Part shown: positions 1 through 7,828 of the stretch, piece by piece
Layout: every line of letters begins with the position of its first letter
Position numbering within the stretch: position 1 is the first letter of the stretch
Source: Bacteroidales bacterium
GTDB lineage: Bacteria > Bacteroidota > Bacteroidia > Bacteroidales > UBA932
NCBI GenBank assembly: GCA_017626355.1
Contig: JAGAIY010000013.1
Span: 1 to 64,000, forward strand
Length of the DNA stretch: 64,000 bases
Reading direction: 5' to 3'
Program-made: the position numbers and the translations under genes
The notes under the pieces: generated by a model
Told to the model about the DNA's origin: nothing
The model's database searches: none
What the model saw: the letters and a program-made list of their open reading frames with translations, nothing else

Positions 1-179
1 CTCGTCGGCGACGCAGCCTTGGCGTCGCGGATTAAGGTAGTGTGCTTAGCAGACTACGCAGCGAGTGCATAAGAGTTGTTGCCAACTAAAAGTTCGAAGG
101 CCGAGATTAACGGGCAAACCTACAACGCCCGACGTGCTTACCATCCAATGTCTGATGCTGTCAAAACCAAAACATCCCC
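1..179 (-). ncRNA. ssrA: tmRNA (SsrA), 5' part; 3' part lies beyond the window
   Basis: Read on the minus strand, the 5' end at about 179 begins GGGGATG and continues into TTTTGACAGC, the conserved start of tmRNA, followed by the GGTAAGCA block. The resume codon GGC at 81-83 opens a short reading frame ending in TAG at 54-56. It encodes GNNSYALAA, close to the known Bacteroidales tags that end YALAA. The element TAGT sits just before the resume codon, as expected. After the tag come the pseudoknot-like segment and GACGCC repeats, and the sequence is cut at base 1, so the tRNA-like 3' half is not visible. The RNA rescues stalled ribosomes together with SmpB. Confidence 0.93.
54..83 (-). other. 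tmRNA proteolysis-tag reading frame (GNNSYALAA)
   Basis: Nine codons plus TAG inside the tmRNA. The tag starts with Gly and ends YALAA, the degradation signal read by ClpXP-type proteases in this group. The tag differs from the better known GETNYALAA and GENNYALAA versions (recalled family knowledge) at positions 2-4. Confidence 0.88.
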
Positions 180-189
180 ATTGTATGTC

Positions 190-281
190 GTCGCAAGTCC
201 CAGCGCACCGACGCAGTCCCTTCCCTGTCAGCTAGCATTGTCGTCAGTCTCAGTACTGACATCAATGCGCCCGCTTGCGAC
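190..281 (-). ncRNA. Structured RNA segment between promoter and tmRNA (6S-like hairpin or pre-tmRNA leader)
   Basis: On the minus strand the segment opens with GTCGCAAG (274-281) and closes with CTTGCGAC (190-197), an exact 8-bp pair. Inside it GCGCA pairs with TGCGC (266-270 with 203-207) and TGTCAG pairs with CTGACA (256-261 with 226-231), giving a long stem with internal loops. It begins about 5 bases after the -7 box at 286-293, so its first base matches the expected transcription start. No terminator separates it from the tmRNA, whose 5' end is only 10 bases further on. It could be a processed leader of pre-tmRNA or a small 6S-type RNA. I cannot decide between these, and the length is short for 6S. 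Confidence 0.5.
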
Positions 282-285
282 TTTG

Positions 286-293
286 CAAAGATA
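286..293 (-). promoter_or_regulatory. -7 promoter element for the tmRNA transcript
   Basis: TATCTTTG on the minus strand matches the Bacteroidota -7 consensus TAnnTTTG. The next bases, CAAA, lead straight into the structured segment. Confidence 0.65.
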
Positions 294-406
294 CAAATAT
301 TGAACCGATATGCGCAAAAATATACGATTATTATGTAAACTATTTCGGTACAAATGTAAACTTTTGTTCAAGATAAGTAAACAGGATGGTAAAAATTGAA
401 AAATAG

Positions 407-437
407 TTTGCATTTTCAAAAAATGTATCTATCTTTG
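407..437 (+). promoter_or_regulatory. Promoter of tRNA-Val (-33 TTTG, -7 TATCTTTG)
   Basis: TTTG at 407-410 and TATCTTTG at 430-437 are separated by 19 bases, the standard Bacteroidota sigma-ABfr arrangement. The tRNA starts 41 bases after the -7 box. Confidence 0.8.
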
Positions 438-478
438 CAATCCCAAACAAAAACAACGGGACAAGTTCTTTCAAAATC

Positions 479-553
479 GGGAGCATAGCTCAGTTGGTTT
501 AGAGCATCTGCCTTACAAGCAGAGGGTCGGGGGTTCGACTCCCTCTGCTCCCA
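479..553 (+). tRNA. trnV-UAC: tRNA-Val (anticodon TAC)
   Basis: A full cloverleaf can be drawn. The acceptor GGGAGCA pairs with TGCTCCC (546-552), the D-arm has GCTC/GAGC, the anticodon stem TCTGC/GCAGA encloses the loop CTTACAA with TAC at 514-516, and the T-arm contains GGTTCGACTCC. No CCA is encoded; the discriminator is A553. Confidence 0.95.
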
Positions 554-558
554 CTAGA

Positions 559-594
559 AACCGCCTCTCTACATTGTAGAAAGGCGGTTTTTTG
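559..594 (+). terminator. Intrinsic terminator after tRNA-Val
   Basis: AACCGCCT and AGGCGGTT form a stem, extended inside by CTAC/GTAG, followed by TTTTTTG. It ends the tRNA transcript. Confidence 0.85.
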
Positions 595-658
595 TTAGTC
601 AACATGATGCGGAACAGCATAATGTGACTCTATGTCGCGCATCTATTTAAGACCGGGC

Positions 659-1462
659 TTACATCCTGCCGGCAATCTGCTTGGCTTCCGGGATTCGTTT
701 CTGGAGTTCGGCTATGCGTTTGTTGTCGCTTGGATGGGTGCTCAGGAAGTCGCTGCCTCCTGAACCGCCTGCCGCCATCTTTGTCCAGAAACCGATGGCA
801 CTGGTGGAATCGTAACCTGCAAGTTCCATGAAGACTATTCCCATGTAGTCAGCTTCGTATTCGTGCTTGCGCGAGTACGGGAGCATCAGTCCGACCTGGG
901 CGCCGAGACCGAAGACCGACACTGCAGCTGACTGCACTGCCGCCGACTTCTGGGAAAGGGCCTGCGAAAGGATCGCCGAGCCATATTGGGCGAGAATCTG
1001 CTGACTCATTCGCTCGTTGCTGTGCTTTGCGACTGCATGAGCTATTTCATGTCCCAGCACTACCGCGAGTTCATCTGCATTCTGAGCTACTGTAAGAAGG
1101 CCTTCATAGACAACGATCTTTCCTCCCGGCATGCAGAAGGCATTGACCTGAGGATCCTTGACAAGGTTGAATTCCCATGCGAAGTTGGAAAGTTCCGATT
1201 CCAGACCGTTAGACTTGAGATACTGTTCTGTCGCTGCCGCGAGCTTTGTTCCGACAGTCTTCACCATGTCTGTTGCAGATGCATCGGAAGACAGTTGTGA
1301 CGATGCGATGTACTCCTTATACTGAGTCAGTCCGGCCTGATACACTTCCTGATCAGACACGAGAAGCAGCTGTTTCCTGCCTGTAAGAGCCACAGAGCCG
1401 CAACCCGACAGGATAAGAGATGCAGACAGCAACGATACCACAGTTAAAATTTTAATTTTCAT
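659..1462 (-). CDS. M48 family metalloprotease lipoprotein (LoiP/BepA-like)
   Basis: A 267-residue zinc protease. The N-terminus is a lipoprotein signal with lipobox LSGC at residues 18-21, so it is probably anchored in the envelope facing the periplasm. The zinc motif HEIAH lies in VVLGHEIAHAVAKH near residue 138, and a downstream glutamate in HEYEAD near residue 202 is the third zinc ligand typical of M48. Size and layout match the short periplasmic M48 proteins that handle misfolded outer-membrane proteins. It stands alone, transcribed toward tRNA-Val, with the bactofilin operon terminator immediately upstream. The exact substrate is unknown. Confidence 0.9.
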   Translation of the reverse strand: MKIKILTVVSLLSASLILSGCGSVALTGRKQLLLVSDQEVYQAGLTQYKEYIASSQLSSDASATDMVKTVGTKLAAATEQYLKSNGLESELSNFAWEFNLVKDPQVNAFCMPGGKIVVYEGLLTVAQNADELAVVLGHEIAHAVAKHSNERMSQQILAQYGSAILSQALSQKSAAVQSAAVSVFGLGAQVGLMLPYSRKHEYEADYMGIVFMELAGYDSTSAIGFWTKMAAGGSGGSDFLSTHPSDNKRIAELQKRIPEAKQIAGRM

Positions 1463-1490
1463 AGCTTCAGCGTTTTTATCGGATGATTGT

Positions 1491-1522
1491 AAAAAAAAGA
1501 CCGGAGTTCAAGACCCCGGTCA
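1491..1522 (-). terminator. Terminator of the pdxA-secA-bactofilin operon
   Basis: Read on the minus strand, GACCGG pairs with CCGGTC around an 11-base loop, followed by eight T residues. It lies 8 bases past the bactofilin stop codon. Confidence 0.85.
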
Positions 1523-1529
1523 TGTTCAT

Positions 1530-1961
1530 TTAGTTTGCAGGAGCTGCATGAGGCTGAGCCGGGGCCGCATGCACTCCAGGTGCAACAGCCGGCTTCCTTG
1601 CCGCATCATTTCCTGAGATCTTATCAAAGTCTCCCTCGTTCATCATCTTGCAGTTTCCGTTGAAGACAGAGCCGAGCTCGACTGAAATCCTTCTGATGTG
1701 AAGGTTTCCGTTCACTACACAACCATCCTTGAGACCAAGGGTGTCCTTTACATATACATTACCGTCGAGTTTTCCGCAGATGTCGCAGTTGTCACAGATG
1801 ATATCGCCCTTGATAGTGGCGGTATTGCCTACTACAACCTTTCCCTTCACCTTGAGGGTTCCCTCGAACACACAGTCGATACGGATGTCATTAGGAGATA
1901 TGATTTCACCTTTTATGACCGTACCGGCCGAAATCCTGCTGACTGAATTATTGTCTGACAT
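1530..1961 (-). CDS. Bactofilin (polymer-forming cytoskeletal protein)
   Basis: A 143-residue protein with the short hydrophobic repeat pattern of the bactofilin beta-helix, roughly residues 12-105 (for example KGEI, GDIICDN, GNVYVKD, NGNLHI). The tail after residue 110 is Ala/Pro/His-rich and probably disordered, as in other bactofilins. These proteins self-assemble without nucleotides and organise cell shape or envelope machinery. It is the last gene of the minus-strand operon, 29 bases after secA. Three Cys residues cluster in CDNCDICG near residue 57, which is unusual for the family. Confidence 0.9.
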   Translation of the reverse strand: MSDNNSVSRISAGTVIKGEIISPNDIRIDCVFEGTLKVKGKVVVGNTATIKGDIICDNCDICGKLDGNVYVKDTLGLKDGCVVNGNLHIRRISVELGSVFNGNCKMMNEGDFDKISGNDAARKPAVAPGVHAAPAQPHAAPAN

Positions 1962-1990
1962 TGTTTCTAACGTTGTTAAATTGTTTCTTA

Positions 1991-4900
1991 TTAAAGTCCC
2001 TTACCGTGACAGTTCTTGAACTTCTTGCCGCTTCCGCAAGGACAAGGATCGTTACGTCCCACCTGCTTCTCAACATGTACCGGCATGTTGCTCTTGGCCT
2101 CTCCGCCGTTTGTCACGAGATCGTTGCGCGATGTCTGCATCTGGCTCATGTCAGTCTTACGTGGCTGCTGCGCCTGACGCGGAGCTTCCGAAGCGTCCCT
2201 GAGCGGGATATGGGCTCTGAGGAGGAATGAAAGCACATCCTTGTTCAGATCCTCGAGCATCTGGCTGAAGAGGTTGAAGCTCTCGAACTTATAGATGAGG
2301 AGAGGATCCTTCTGCTCGTATGTCGCATTCTGCACAGACTGCTTGAGGTCGTCCATGTCGCGCAGGTGCTCCTTCCAATGCTCATCGATCTGCCAGAGGG
2401 TGATGGTCTTGCTGAGAGCACGCGCAATCTCCTTACCCTCAGACTCATAAGCCTTCTTCAGGTCAACTGAAAGAGTGAGCATCTTGCGTCCGTCCGAGAT
2501 TGGGATGGCTATATTCGTATATATCGCAGCCTGGTTCTCATATACCTGCTTCACGATAGGGAAAGCCCTCTGGACCATGGTATCCATCCTGCGCTGATAG
2601 GTCTCGAGGATGTGGGCATGAAGTTTCACTGTAAGATCCTTCGCCTTCGCTCCCGAGAAGTATTCCTCATCAAAGCCGAGATCGGTTGAAAGCGAGGTCA
2701 TGACCATCTCGGAGAATGACTCATAATCATAATTCTCAGCCCTGTCGGCAAAGATCTGAGCCATATCCTGCATCATGTTCATCACGTCGATCTCCACTCT
2801 TTCTCCGGAAAGCGCATTGCGTCTCTTTGTGTAGATGACCTCACGCTGAGAGTTCATGACGTCGTCATATTCAAGGAGTCTCTTACGGATACCGAAGTTA
2901 TTCTCCTCAACCTTCTTCTGGGCCCTTTCGATAGAGCTGTTGAGCATAGGAGCCTCAAGAGCCTCATTGTCCTGCATGCCTAGCTTGTCCACGACTCCCG
3001 CAATCCTTTCTGAACCGAAAAGACGCATGAGCTTGTCCTCGAGCGACACATAGAAGATCGATGAACCAGGGTCTCCCTGACGGCCTGAACGTCCACGGAG
3101 CTGACGGTCCACACGGCGGCTGTCATGACGTTCCGTTCCTATGATGGCAAGTCCTCCGGCTGCCTTCACCTCGTCTGTAAGCTTGATATCGGTACCACGA
3201 CCCGCCATGTTGGTTGCGATGGTCACTGTTCCCTTCTCACCGGCGTGCTTCACGACCTCCGCCTCACGAGCATGCTGCTTGGCATTGAGGACCTGATGCT
3301 GGATACCGCGAAGGCGGAGCATACGGCTGAGGAGCTCCGAAGTCTCCACATCGGTTGTACCCACGAGAACCGGACGGCCTTCATTGGTCAGATCGACGAT
3401 CTTGTTGATCACGGCATCGAACTTGGCCTTCTTTGTCTTATATATAAGGTCATTCTGGTCATTTCGTGCTATAGGCCTGTTGGTAGGGATCACCACCACA
3501 TCAAGCTTGTAGATAGACCAGAACTCGCCTGCCTCGGTCTCTGCGGTACCGGTCATACCGGCGAGCTTATGATACATACGGAAGTAGTTCTGGAGGGTGA
3601 TGGTAGCGAAGGTCTGGGTTGCAGCCTCAACCTTCACATTCTCCTTGGCCTCGACAGCCTGATGGAGACCGTCGCTCCAGCGGCGTCCCTCCATGATACG
3701 TCCTGTCTGCTCGTCAACGATCTTGATCTTGCCATCCTGAATGATGTAGTCAATCTCCTTGTCGAACATAGTATATGCCTTAAGAAGCTGGTTCACAGTG
3801 TGTACGCGCTCAGACTTGAGGGCGAAGTCGGCAAGGATCTCATCCTTCTTCACCTGCTTCTGTTCCGCAGTAAGGTCAGACTTCTGCACCTCAGCCACTG
3901 CCGCACCTACATCAGGAAGCACGAAGAAGTTGGAATCCTCAAGGTTTCCAGTGATGAGGTCACGACCCTTGTCCGTCATGTCCACAGAATGCTGCTTCTC
4001 GTTGATGACGAAATAGAGCTCGTCCGTGATGAAAGGCATCTCGCGCTCATTGTCCTGGATGTAGAAGTTCTCCACCTTCTGAAGGAGCTGCTTCATACCC
4101 GGCTCACTGAGGAACTTGATAAGCGGCTTGTACTTCGGATATCCCTTGTAAGCCCTGAACAGGAGGACACCTCCATCCTTCTCGTTTCCTTCTGCAATGA
4201 GTTTCTTGGCTTCATTCAAAAGGCTGGTGATCAGAGTCTTCTGAGTATTGTAGAGTCGCTCCACGAGAGGCTTGTACTCCATGAACTGCTGATCCTCGCC
4301 CTTAGGCACAGGTCCGGAAATGATCAGAGGGGTACGTGCGTCATCGATAAGCACGGAGTCCACCTCGTCGACGATTGCGAAATGGTGCTTGCGCTGGACA
4401 AGATCGTTCATCGAGCTTGCCATGTTGTCACGGAGGTAGTCGAAACCGAACTCGTTGTTGGTACCGAAGGTGATGTTGCATGCGTATGCCTTCTTTCTGG
4501 CCTCGCTGTTAGGCTGATGCTTGTCGATGCAGTCAACCGAAAGTCCGTGGAACATGTAGAGAGGGCCCATCCACTCCGAGTCACGCTTAGAGAGGTAGTC
4601 GTTGACGGTCACCACATGCACACCCTTGCCTGCAAGGGCATTGAGGAAGACCGGAAGGGTCGCCACGAGAGTCTTACCCTCACCGGTAGCCATCTCGGCG
4701 ATCTTACCCTGATGGAGCACGATACCTCCGATAAGCTGGACATCATAGTGGACCATATCCCATGTGACCTCGTTTCCGCCGGCCATCCAATGGTTCTGCC
4801 ACACTGCATAATCTCCGTCTATGGTCACGAAATCCTTGGTCGTGCTGAGGTTACGGTCGAAGTCAGTAGCCTTGACCCTTATCTCAGGATTCTCCTTGAA

Positions 4901-5263
4901 ACGGCGTGCTGTCGACTTCACGATAGCGAATGCCTCAGGAAGAATCTCATCAAGCACCTTCTCGATGATCTCGTCCACCTTCTTCACAAGCTTGTCGGAC
5001 TCTGTGGCCAGAGCCTCTTTCTGATTGAGAGGAATATCCTTCTCAAGTTCAGTCTTTATCTCCGCTATGCGGGCCTCATCAGCTGCGATAGCCGCCTGGA
5101 TCTTATCCTTAAGGCCCTGGCAATGCTCACGAAGCTGGTCGTCCGAAAGCTGGTCAATCATCTTGTAGGCATCCAGCACTTTGTTGAGCATCGGCTGGAG
5201 AGCCTTGAGATCACGGTCCGCCTTCGTACCGAAAATCTTTTTAAATACGTCTGTAAATGACAT
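1991..5263 (-). CDS. secA: Preprotein translocase ATPase SecA
   Basis: A 1090-residue motor that drives secretory proteins through SecYEG. The Walker A motif is in [11 protein letters not shown] near residue 195, the DEAD-like box is [10 protein letters not shown] near 300, and the second helicase half carries [10 protein letters not shown] and [13 protein letters not shown]. The C-terminus ends with the zinc-binding motif [18 protein letters not shown], which contacts SecB or ribosomes in other bacteria. The length is usual for Bacteroidota, which carry insertions relative to E. coli SecA. It starts 21 bases after the rfbD stop in the same transcription unit. The long open frame on the opposite strand is a shadow. 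Confidence 0.98.
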   Translation of the reverse strand: MSFTDVFKKIFGTKADRDLKALQPMLNKVLDAYKMIDQLSDDQLREHCQGLKDKIQAAIAADEARIAEIKTELEKDIPLNQKEALATESDKLVKKVDEIIEKVLDEILPEAFAIVKSTARRFKENPEIRVKATDFDRNLSTTKDFVTIDGDYAVWQNHWMAGGNEVTWDMVHYDVQLIGGIVLHQGKIAEMATGEGKTLVATLPVFLNALAGKGVHVVTVNDYLSKRDSEWMGPLYMFHGLSVDCIDKHQPNSEARKKAYACNITFGTNNEFGFDYLRDNMASSMNDLVQRKHHFAIVDEVDSVLIDDARTPLIISGPVPKGEDQQFMEYKPLVERLYNTQKTLITSLLNEAKKLIAEGNEKDGGVLLFRAYKGYPKYKPLIKFLSEPGMKQLLQKVENFYIQDNEREMPFITDELYFVINEKQHSVDMTDKGRDLITGNLEDSNFFVLPDVGAAVAEVQKSDLTAEQKQVKKDEILADFALKSERVHTVNQLLKAYTMFDKEIDYIIQDGKIKIVDEQTGRIMEGRRWSDGLHQAVEAKENVKVEAATQTFATITLQNYFRMYHKLAGMTGTAETEAGEFWSIYKLDVVVIPTNRPIARNDQNDLIYKTKKAKFDAVINKIVDLTNEGRPVLVGTTDVETSELLSRMLRLRGIQHQVLNAKQHAREAEVVKHAGEKGTVTIATNMAGRGTDIKLTDEVKAAGGLAIIGTERHDSRRVDRQLRGRSGRQGDPGSSIFYVSLEDKLMRLFGSERIAGVVDKLGMQDNEALEAPMLNSSIERAQKKVEENNFGIRKRLLEYDDVMNSQREVIYTKRRNALSGERVEIDVMNMMQDMAQIFADRAENYDYESFSEMVMTSLSTDLGFDEEYFSGAKAKDLTVKLHAHILETYQRRMDTMVQRAFPIVKQVYENQAAIYTNIAIPISDGRKMLTLSVDLKKAYESEGKEIARALSKTITLWQIDEHWKEHLRDMDDLKQSVQNATYEQKDPLLIYKFESFNLFSQMLEDLNKDVLSFLLRAHIPLRDASEAPRQAQQPRKTDMSQMQTSRNDLVTNGGEAKSNMPVHVEKQVGRNDPCPCGSGKKFKNCHGKGL

Positions 5264-5284
5264 GGTTATAATTATTTAATATTT

Positions 5285-6148
5285 TTATTCAGTTTTACCG
5301 CAGAGTGCGTTCATGCACAATGTAAGCGAGTCCTTCCAGTGGGGTATTCCCACACCGAAAGTCTCCTTGACCCTTGTCTTATCCATCACGGAGAAATGCG
5401 GGCGTGCCGCCTTCCTCGGATATTCATCTGTACGACAAGGGATCACATCACACAGATGCCCTGCCTGCGCACAAATCTCATGCGCAAAATCATACCACGA
5501 ACATACTCCCTCGTTGCTGTAGTTGTATATTCCTTCTCTGTCGAGCATATCCTCCTCAACGATCATGCATATCAGCCCGGCCAGGTCATCGACGAAAGTA
5601 GGTGTTCCGATCTGGTCGCATATGACTTTCAGAACCGGATTCTCAGCCGACTTCTCCACTATCCTCTTCACGAAGTTGTTCCCTTCAGTCCCATAAAGCC
5701 ACGATGTACGCAGGATTATGTATCTGCATCCCGACTCGACCACCGCCTTTTCAGCTGCCGCCTTGGTATGTCCGTATACGTTGAGCGGGCGCACAGGTGC
5801 ATCATCAGCATATGCAAGTCCCGTCATGCCGTCAAACACGTAGTCTGTGGATATGTGTATGAGCACAGCCTCATGGGTCCTGGCGATCTGCGCCATGGAA
5901 GCTACAGCCCTATGGTTCACAAGGTCTGCACGCTCAGGCTCATCCTCAGCCTTGTCGACTGCGGTATATGACGCACAATTGACGATAACATCTATGCTCT
6001 TGTCCGTAACAAACGACTCAAGTGCATCAGCATCAGTTATGTCAAGCATATGAGCATCACAGAAGAAGTATCTGTTGCCACTGCCTTCTGCAGCCTTGGC
6101 CACAGCTCTTCCGAGCTGTCCTGCAGCACCTGTAACCAATATATTCAT
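5285..6148 (-). CDS. rfbD: dTDP-4-dehydrorhamnose reductase
   Basis: A 287-residue extended short-chain dehydrogenase. The NAD(P)-binding motif GAAGQLG is at residues 7-13, the Tyr-Lys catalytic pair lies in VYGHTKAAAEK near 130, and TSWLYG follows. It catalyses the last step of dTDP-L-rhamnose synthesis for cell-surface polysaccharide. The other rhamnose-pathway genes are not adjacent, so it is separated from rfbABC. It lies between rnhA (12-base gap) and secA in the minus operon. Confidence 0.93.
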   Translation of the reverse strand: MNILVTGAAGQLGRAVAKAAEGSGNRYFFCDAHMLDITDADALESFVTDKSIDVIVNCASYTAVDKAEDEPERADLVNHRAVASMAQIARTHEAVLIHISTDYVFDGMTGLAYADDAPVRPLNVYGHTKAAAEKAVVESGCRYIILRTSWLYGTEGNNFVKRIVEKSAENPVLKVICDQIGTPTFVDDLAGLICMIVEEDMLDREGIYNYSNEGVCSWYDFAHEICAQAGHLCDVIPCRTDEYPRKAARPHFSVMDKTRVKETFGVGIPHWKDSLTLCMNALCGKTE

Positions 6149-6160
6149 ATTCTGTCTGTT

Positions 6161-6661
6161 TCACTGTTCCGGCGAATATCCCGGATCGGGAAGGAGCTGC
6201 TGTCCCGCTGCCACCGCCCCTGCTCCGGAAGCCACCGCCAAAGCATCACATCTTTCATTTTCAGGATGTCCCGCATGTCCTTTGATCCAATGGAATGCCA
6301 CCCTGTGCCTCCTGAGAAGCGGCGACAGCCTCATCCATAGATCAGGATTCTTCACCTTCGCGAACCCTCTCCTCTGCCAGTTCTCGAGCCATCCCTTGTT
6401 TATGGCATTGACCACATAGGAAGAGTCACTCCAGACATGCACCTCGGCATTGTCCCAGTTTATGGCCTCAAGTCCCTTTATCACAGCAAGAAGCTCCATC
6501 CTGTTGTTGGTTGTAAGACTGAAGCCTCCGCTCATCTCCTTCACATAGCCTCCGCACTTGAGTACGACACCGTAGCCACCCGGGCCCGGGTTTCCGCTCG
6601 AAGCCCCATCGGTATAAAGCAGTATAGGAGGACGCTGCTGTCCTTTGGTATCCTGCTCCAT
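6161..6661 (-). CDS. rnhA: Ribonuclease HI
   Basis: A 166-residue enzyme that cuts the RNA strand of RNA-DNA hybrids. The four carboxylates are visible: Asp in LYTDGASSGNPG (near residue 18), Glu in NNRMELLAV (near 55), Asp in VWSDSSYV (near 78) and Asp in NERCDALA (near 142). The catalytic His is in KGHAGHPENE. The tail of about 15 residues after AVASG is low-complexity. Its start is 1 base after the pdxA stop, suggesting translational coupling. Confidence 0.95.
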   Translation of the reverse strand: MEQDTKGQQRPPILLYTDGASSGNPGPGGYGVVLKCGGYVKEMSGGFSLTTNNRMELLAVIKGLEAINWDNAEVHVWSDSSYVVNAINKGWLENWQRRGFAKVKNPDLWMRLSPLLRRHRVAFHWIKGHAGHPENERCDALAVASGAGAVAAGQQLLPDPGYSPEQ

Positions 6662-6662
6662 C

Positions 6663-7745
6663 CTACTCTATTATCTTTCCGCCACGCGGTTTGATTTCCG
6701 TATCAGGCAGCTTTATCGTCATCCTGTTCTCGAGCAGTTCCTTATAGTCCTGACGTCTGTGCCAGATGTCGATAGCCGTATATATGGCCGACTTCATCGA
6801 ACGTGGATCCGCCTTGTCGCGTCCTGCCATTTCGTAGGCCGTTCCATGGTCAGGAGATGTCCTTACGACCGGAAGACCTGCAGTGTAGTTCACGCCCTCC
6901 TCGAAGGCAATGGCCTTGAAAGGTGTAAGGCCCTGGTCATGATACATCGCGAGCACCGCATCGAACCTGCCGTGATTGCCCATGCCGAAGAAGCCGTCAG
7001 GAGAATAAGGGCCGAAAGCCATGATTCCCTCATCGTTGGCAGCCTGTACCGCCGGCAGTATGATCTGCTGCTCTTCGTCTCCGAGAAGTCCGCCGTCACC
7101 GCAGTGAGGATTAAGGCCAAGAACCGCGATCTTAGGGGCATCTATACCGAAATCCTGCTGAAGAGAAGTCTTCATGAGTCTCAGTTTCCTGAGGATCTTT
7201 TCCGTAGTTATGCTTGCACAGACTTCCTTGAGCGGAATATGGCCGGTCACCACACCGACCTTAAGCTGGTCGCAGACCATGATCATGGCGACCTCTTCCA
7301 CCCCGAACTGCTTCTCGAGATATTCGGTATGGCCGGTATATCCGAAACCTTCAGTGGACATTGCCCTCTTGTTGATAGGTGCCGTCACAAGCACATCGAT
7401 ATATCCTTCCTTCAAGTCCTGCACCGCCCTCTCAAGAGAAGTCATGGCAGATTTCGCAGATTCCGGAGTGGCCTGACCCGGCTCTACAAAGACGTTCTCA
7501 GGCAGGCAGTTGACGATGTTCACCCTCTTCTGATGCACATCCTTGGCAGAAGATATGACATTGGTGTTTATCTGTTCTATGTTGTGTATCTGCTTCTTGT
7601 AGAATCCGAAGATCTTGGAAGATCCATAGATCACCGGAGTGCAAAGATCGAGCATCCTTTCGTCTGCAAGAGCCTTGATAATGACCTCGTATCCGATGCC
7701 GTTACCGTCGCCCTGCGTGATGCCAACAACTAATTTCTTTCCCAT
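6663..7745 (-). CDS. pdxA: 4-hydroxythreonine-4-phosphate dehydrogenase
   Basis: Pyridoxal-phosphate synthesis enzyme that oxidises 4-phosphohydroxy-threonine. The N-terminus has GITQGDGNGIGYE, the metal ligands include His in GHTEYL, and MYHDQGLTPFK and RTSPDHGTAYE are the conserved C-terminal blocks. The ATG at 7745 is the better start; an in-frame TTG at 7757 would add four residues without family support. It is the first gene of the operon with rnhA, rfbD, secA and bactofilin, with a -7 box at 7775-7782. Confidence 0.95.
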   Translation of the reverse strand: MGKKLVVGITQGDGNGIGYEVIIKALADERMLDLCTPVIYGSSKIFGFYKKQIHNIEQINTNVISSAKDVHQKRVNIVNCLPENVFVEPGQATPESAKSAMTSLERAVQDLKEGYIDVLVTAPINKRAMSTEGFGYTGHTEYLEKQFGVEEVAMIMVCDQLKVGVVTGHIPLKEVCASITTEKILRKLRLMKTSLQQDFGIDAPKIAVLGLNPHCGDGGLLGDEEQQIILPAVQAANDEGIMAFGPYSPDGFFGMGNHGRFDAVLAMYHDQGLTPFKAIAFEEGVNYTAGLPVVRTSPDHGTAYEMAGRDKADPRSMKSAIYTAIDIWHRRQDYKELLENRMTIKLPDTEIKPRGGKIIE

Positions 7746-7774
7746 ATCTTGAGTCAATTATCTTAAATAACTTA

Positions 7775-7782
7775 CAAAAATA
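7775..7782 (-). promoter_or_regulatory. -7 element for the pdxA operon
   Basis: TATTTTTG on the minus strand fits TAnnTTTG and lies 29 bases before the pdxA start codon. Confidence 0.5.
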
Positions 7783-7813
7783 CAAAAAATTAACGAATTA
7801 CCAGATTTTTTAG

Positions 7814-7821
7814 TAGATTTG
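7814..7821 (+). promoter_or_regulatory. -7 element for recG
   Basis: TAGATTTG ends only 7 bases before the recG ATG at 7829, so the transcript would have almost no leader. Confidence 0.55.
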
Positions 7822-7828
7822 CCATGTT

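Noticed and set aside
76-303. 75-codon frame over the tmRNA region
   Set aside because: It covers the tmRNA tag region and the structured leader on the opposite strand and has no protein features.
3125-5260. 711-codon open frame antisense to secA
   Set aside because: The reverse strand encodes full-length SecA with all motifs; the antisense frame has no family features and arises from codon bias.
6645-7733. 362-codon open frame antisense to pdxA
   Set aside because: PdxA motifs on the other strand are complete; this is a shadow frame.
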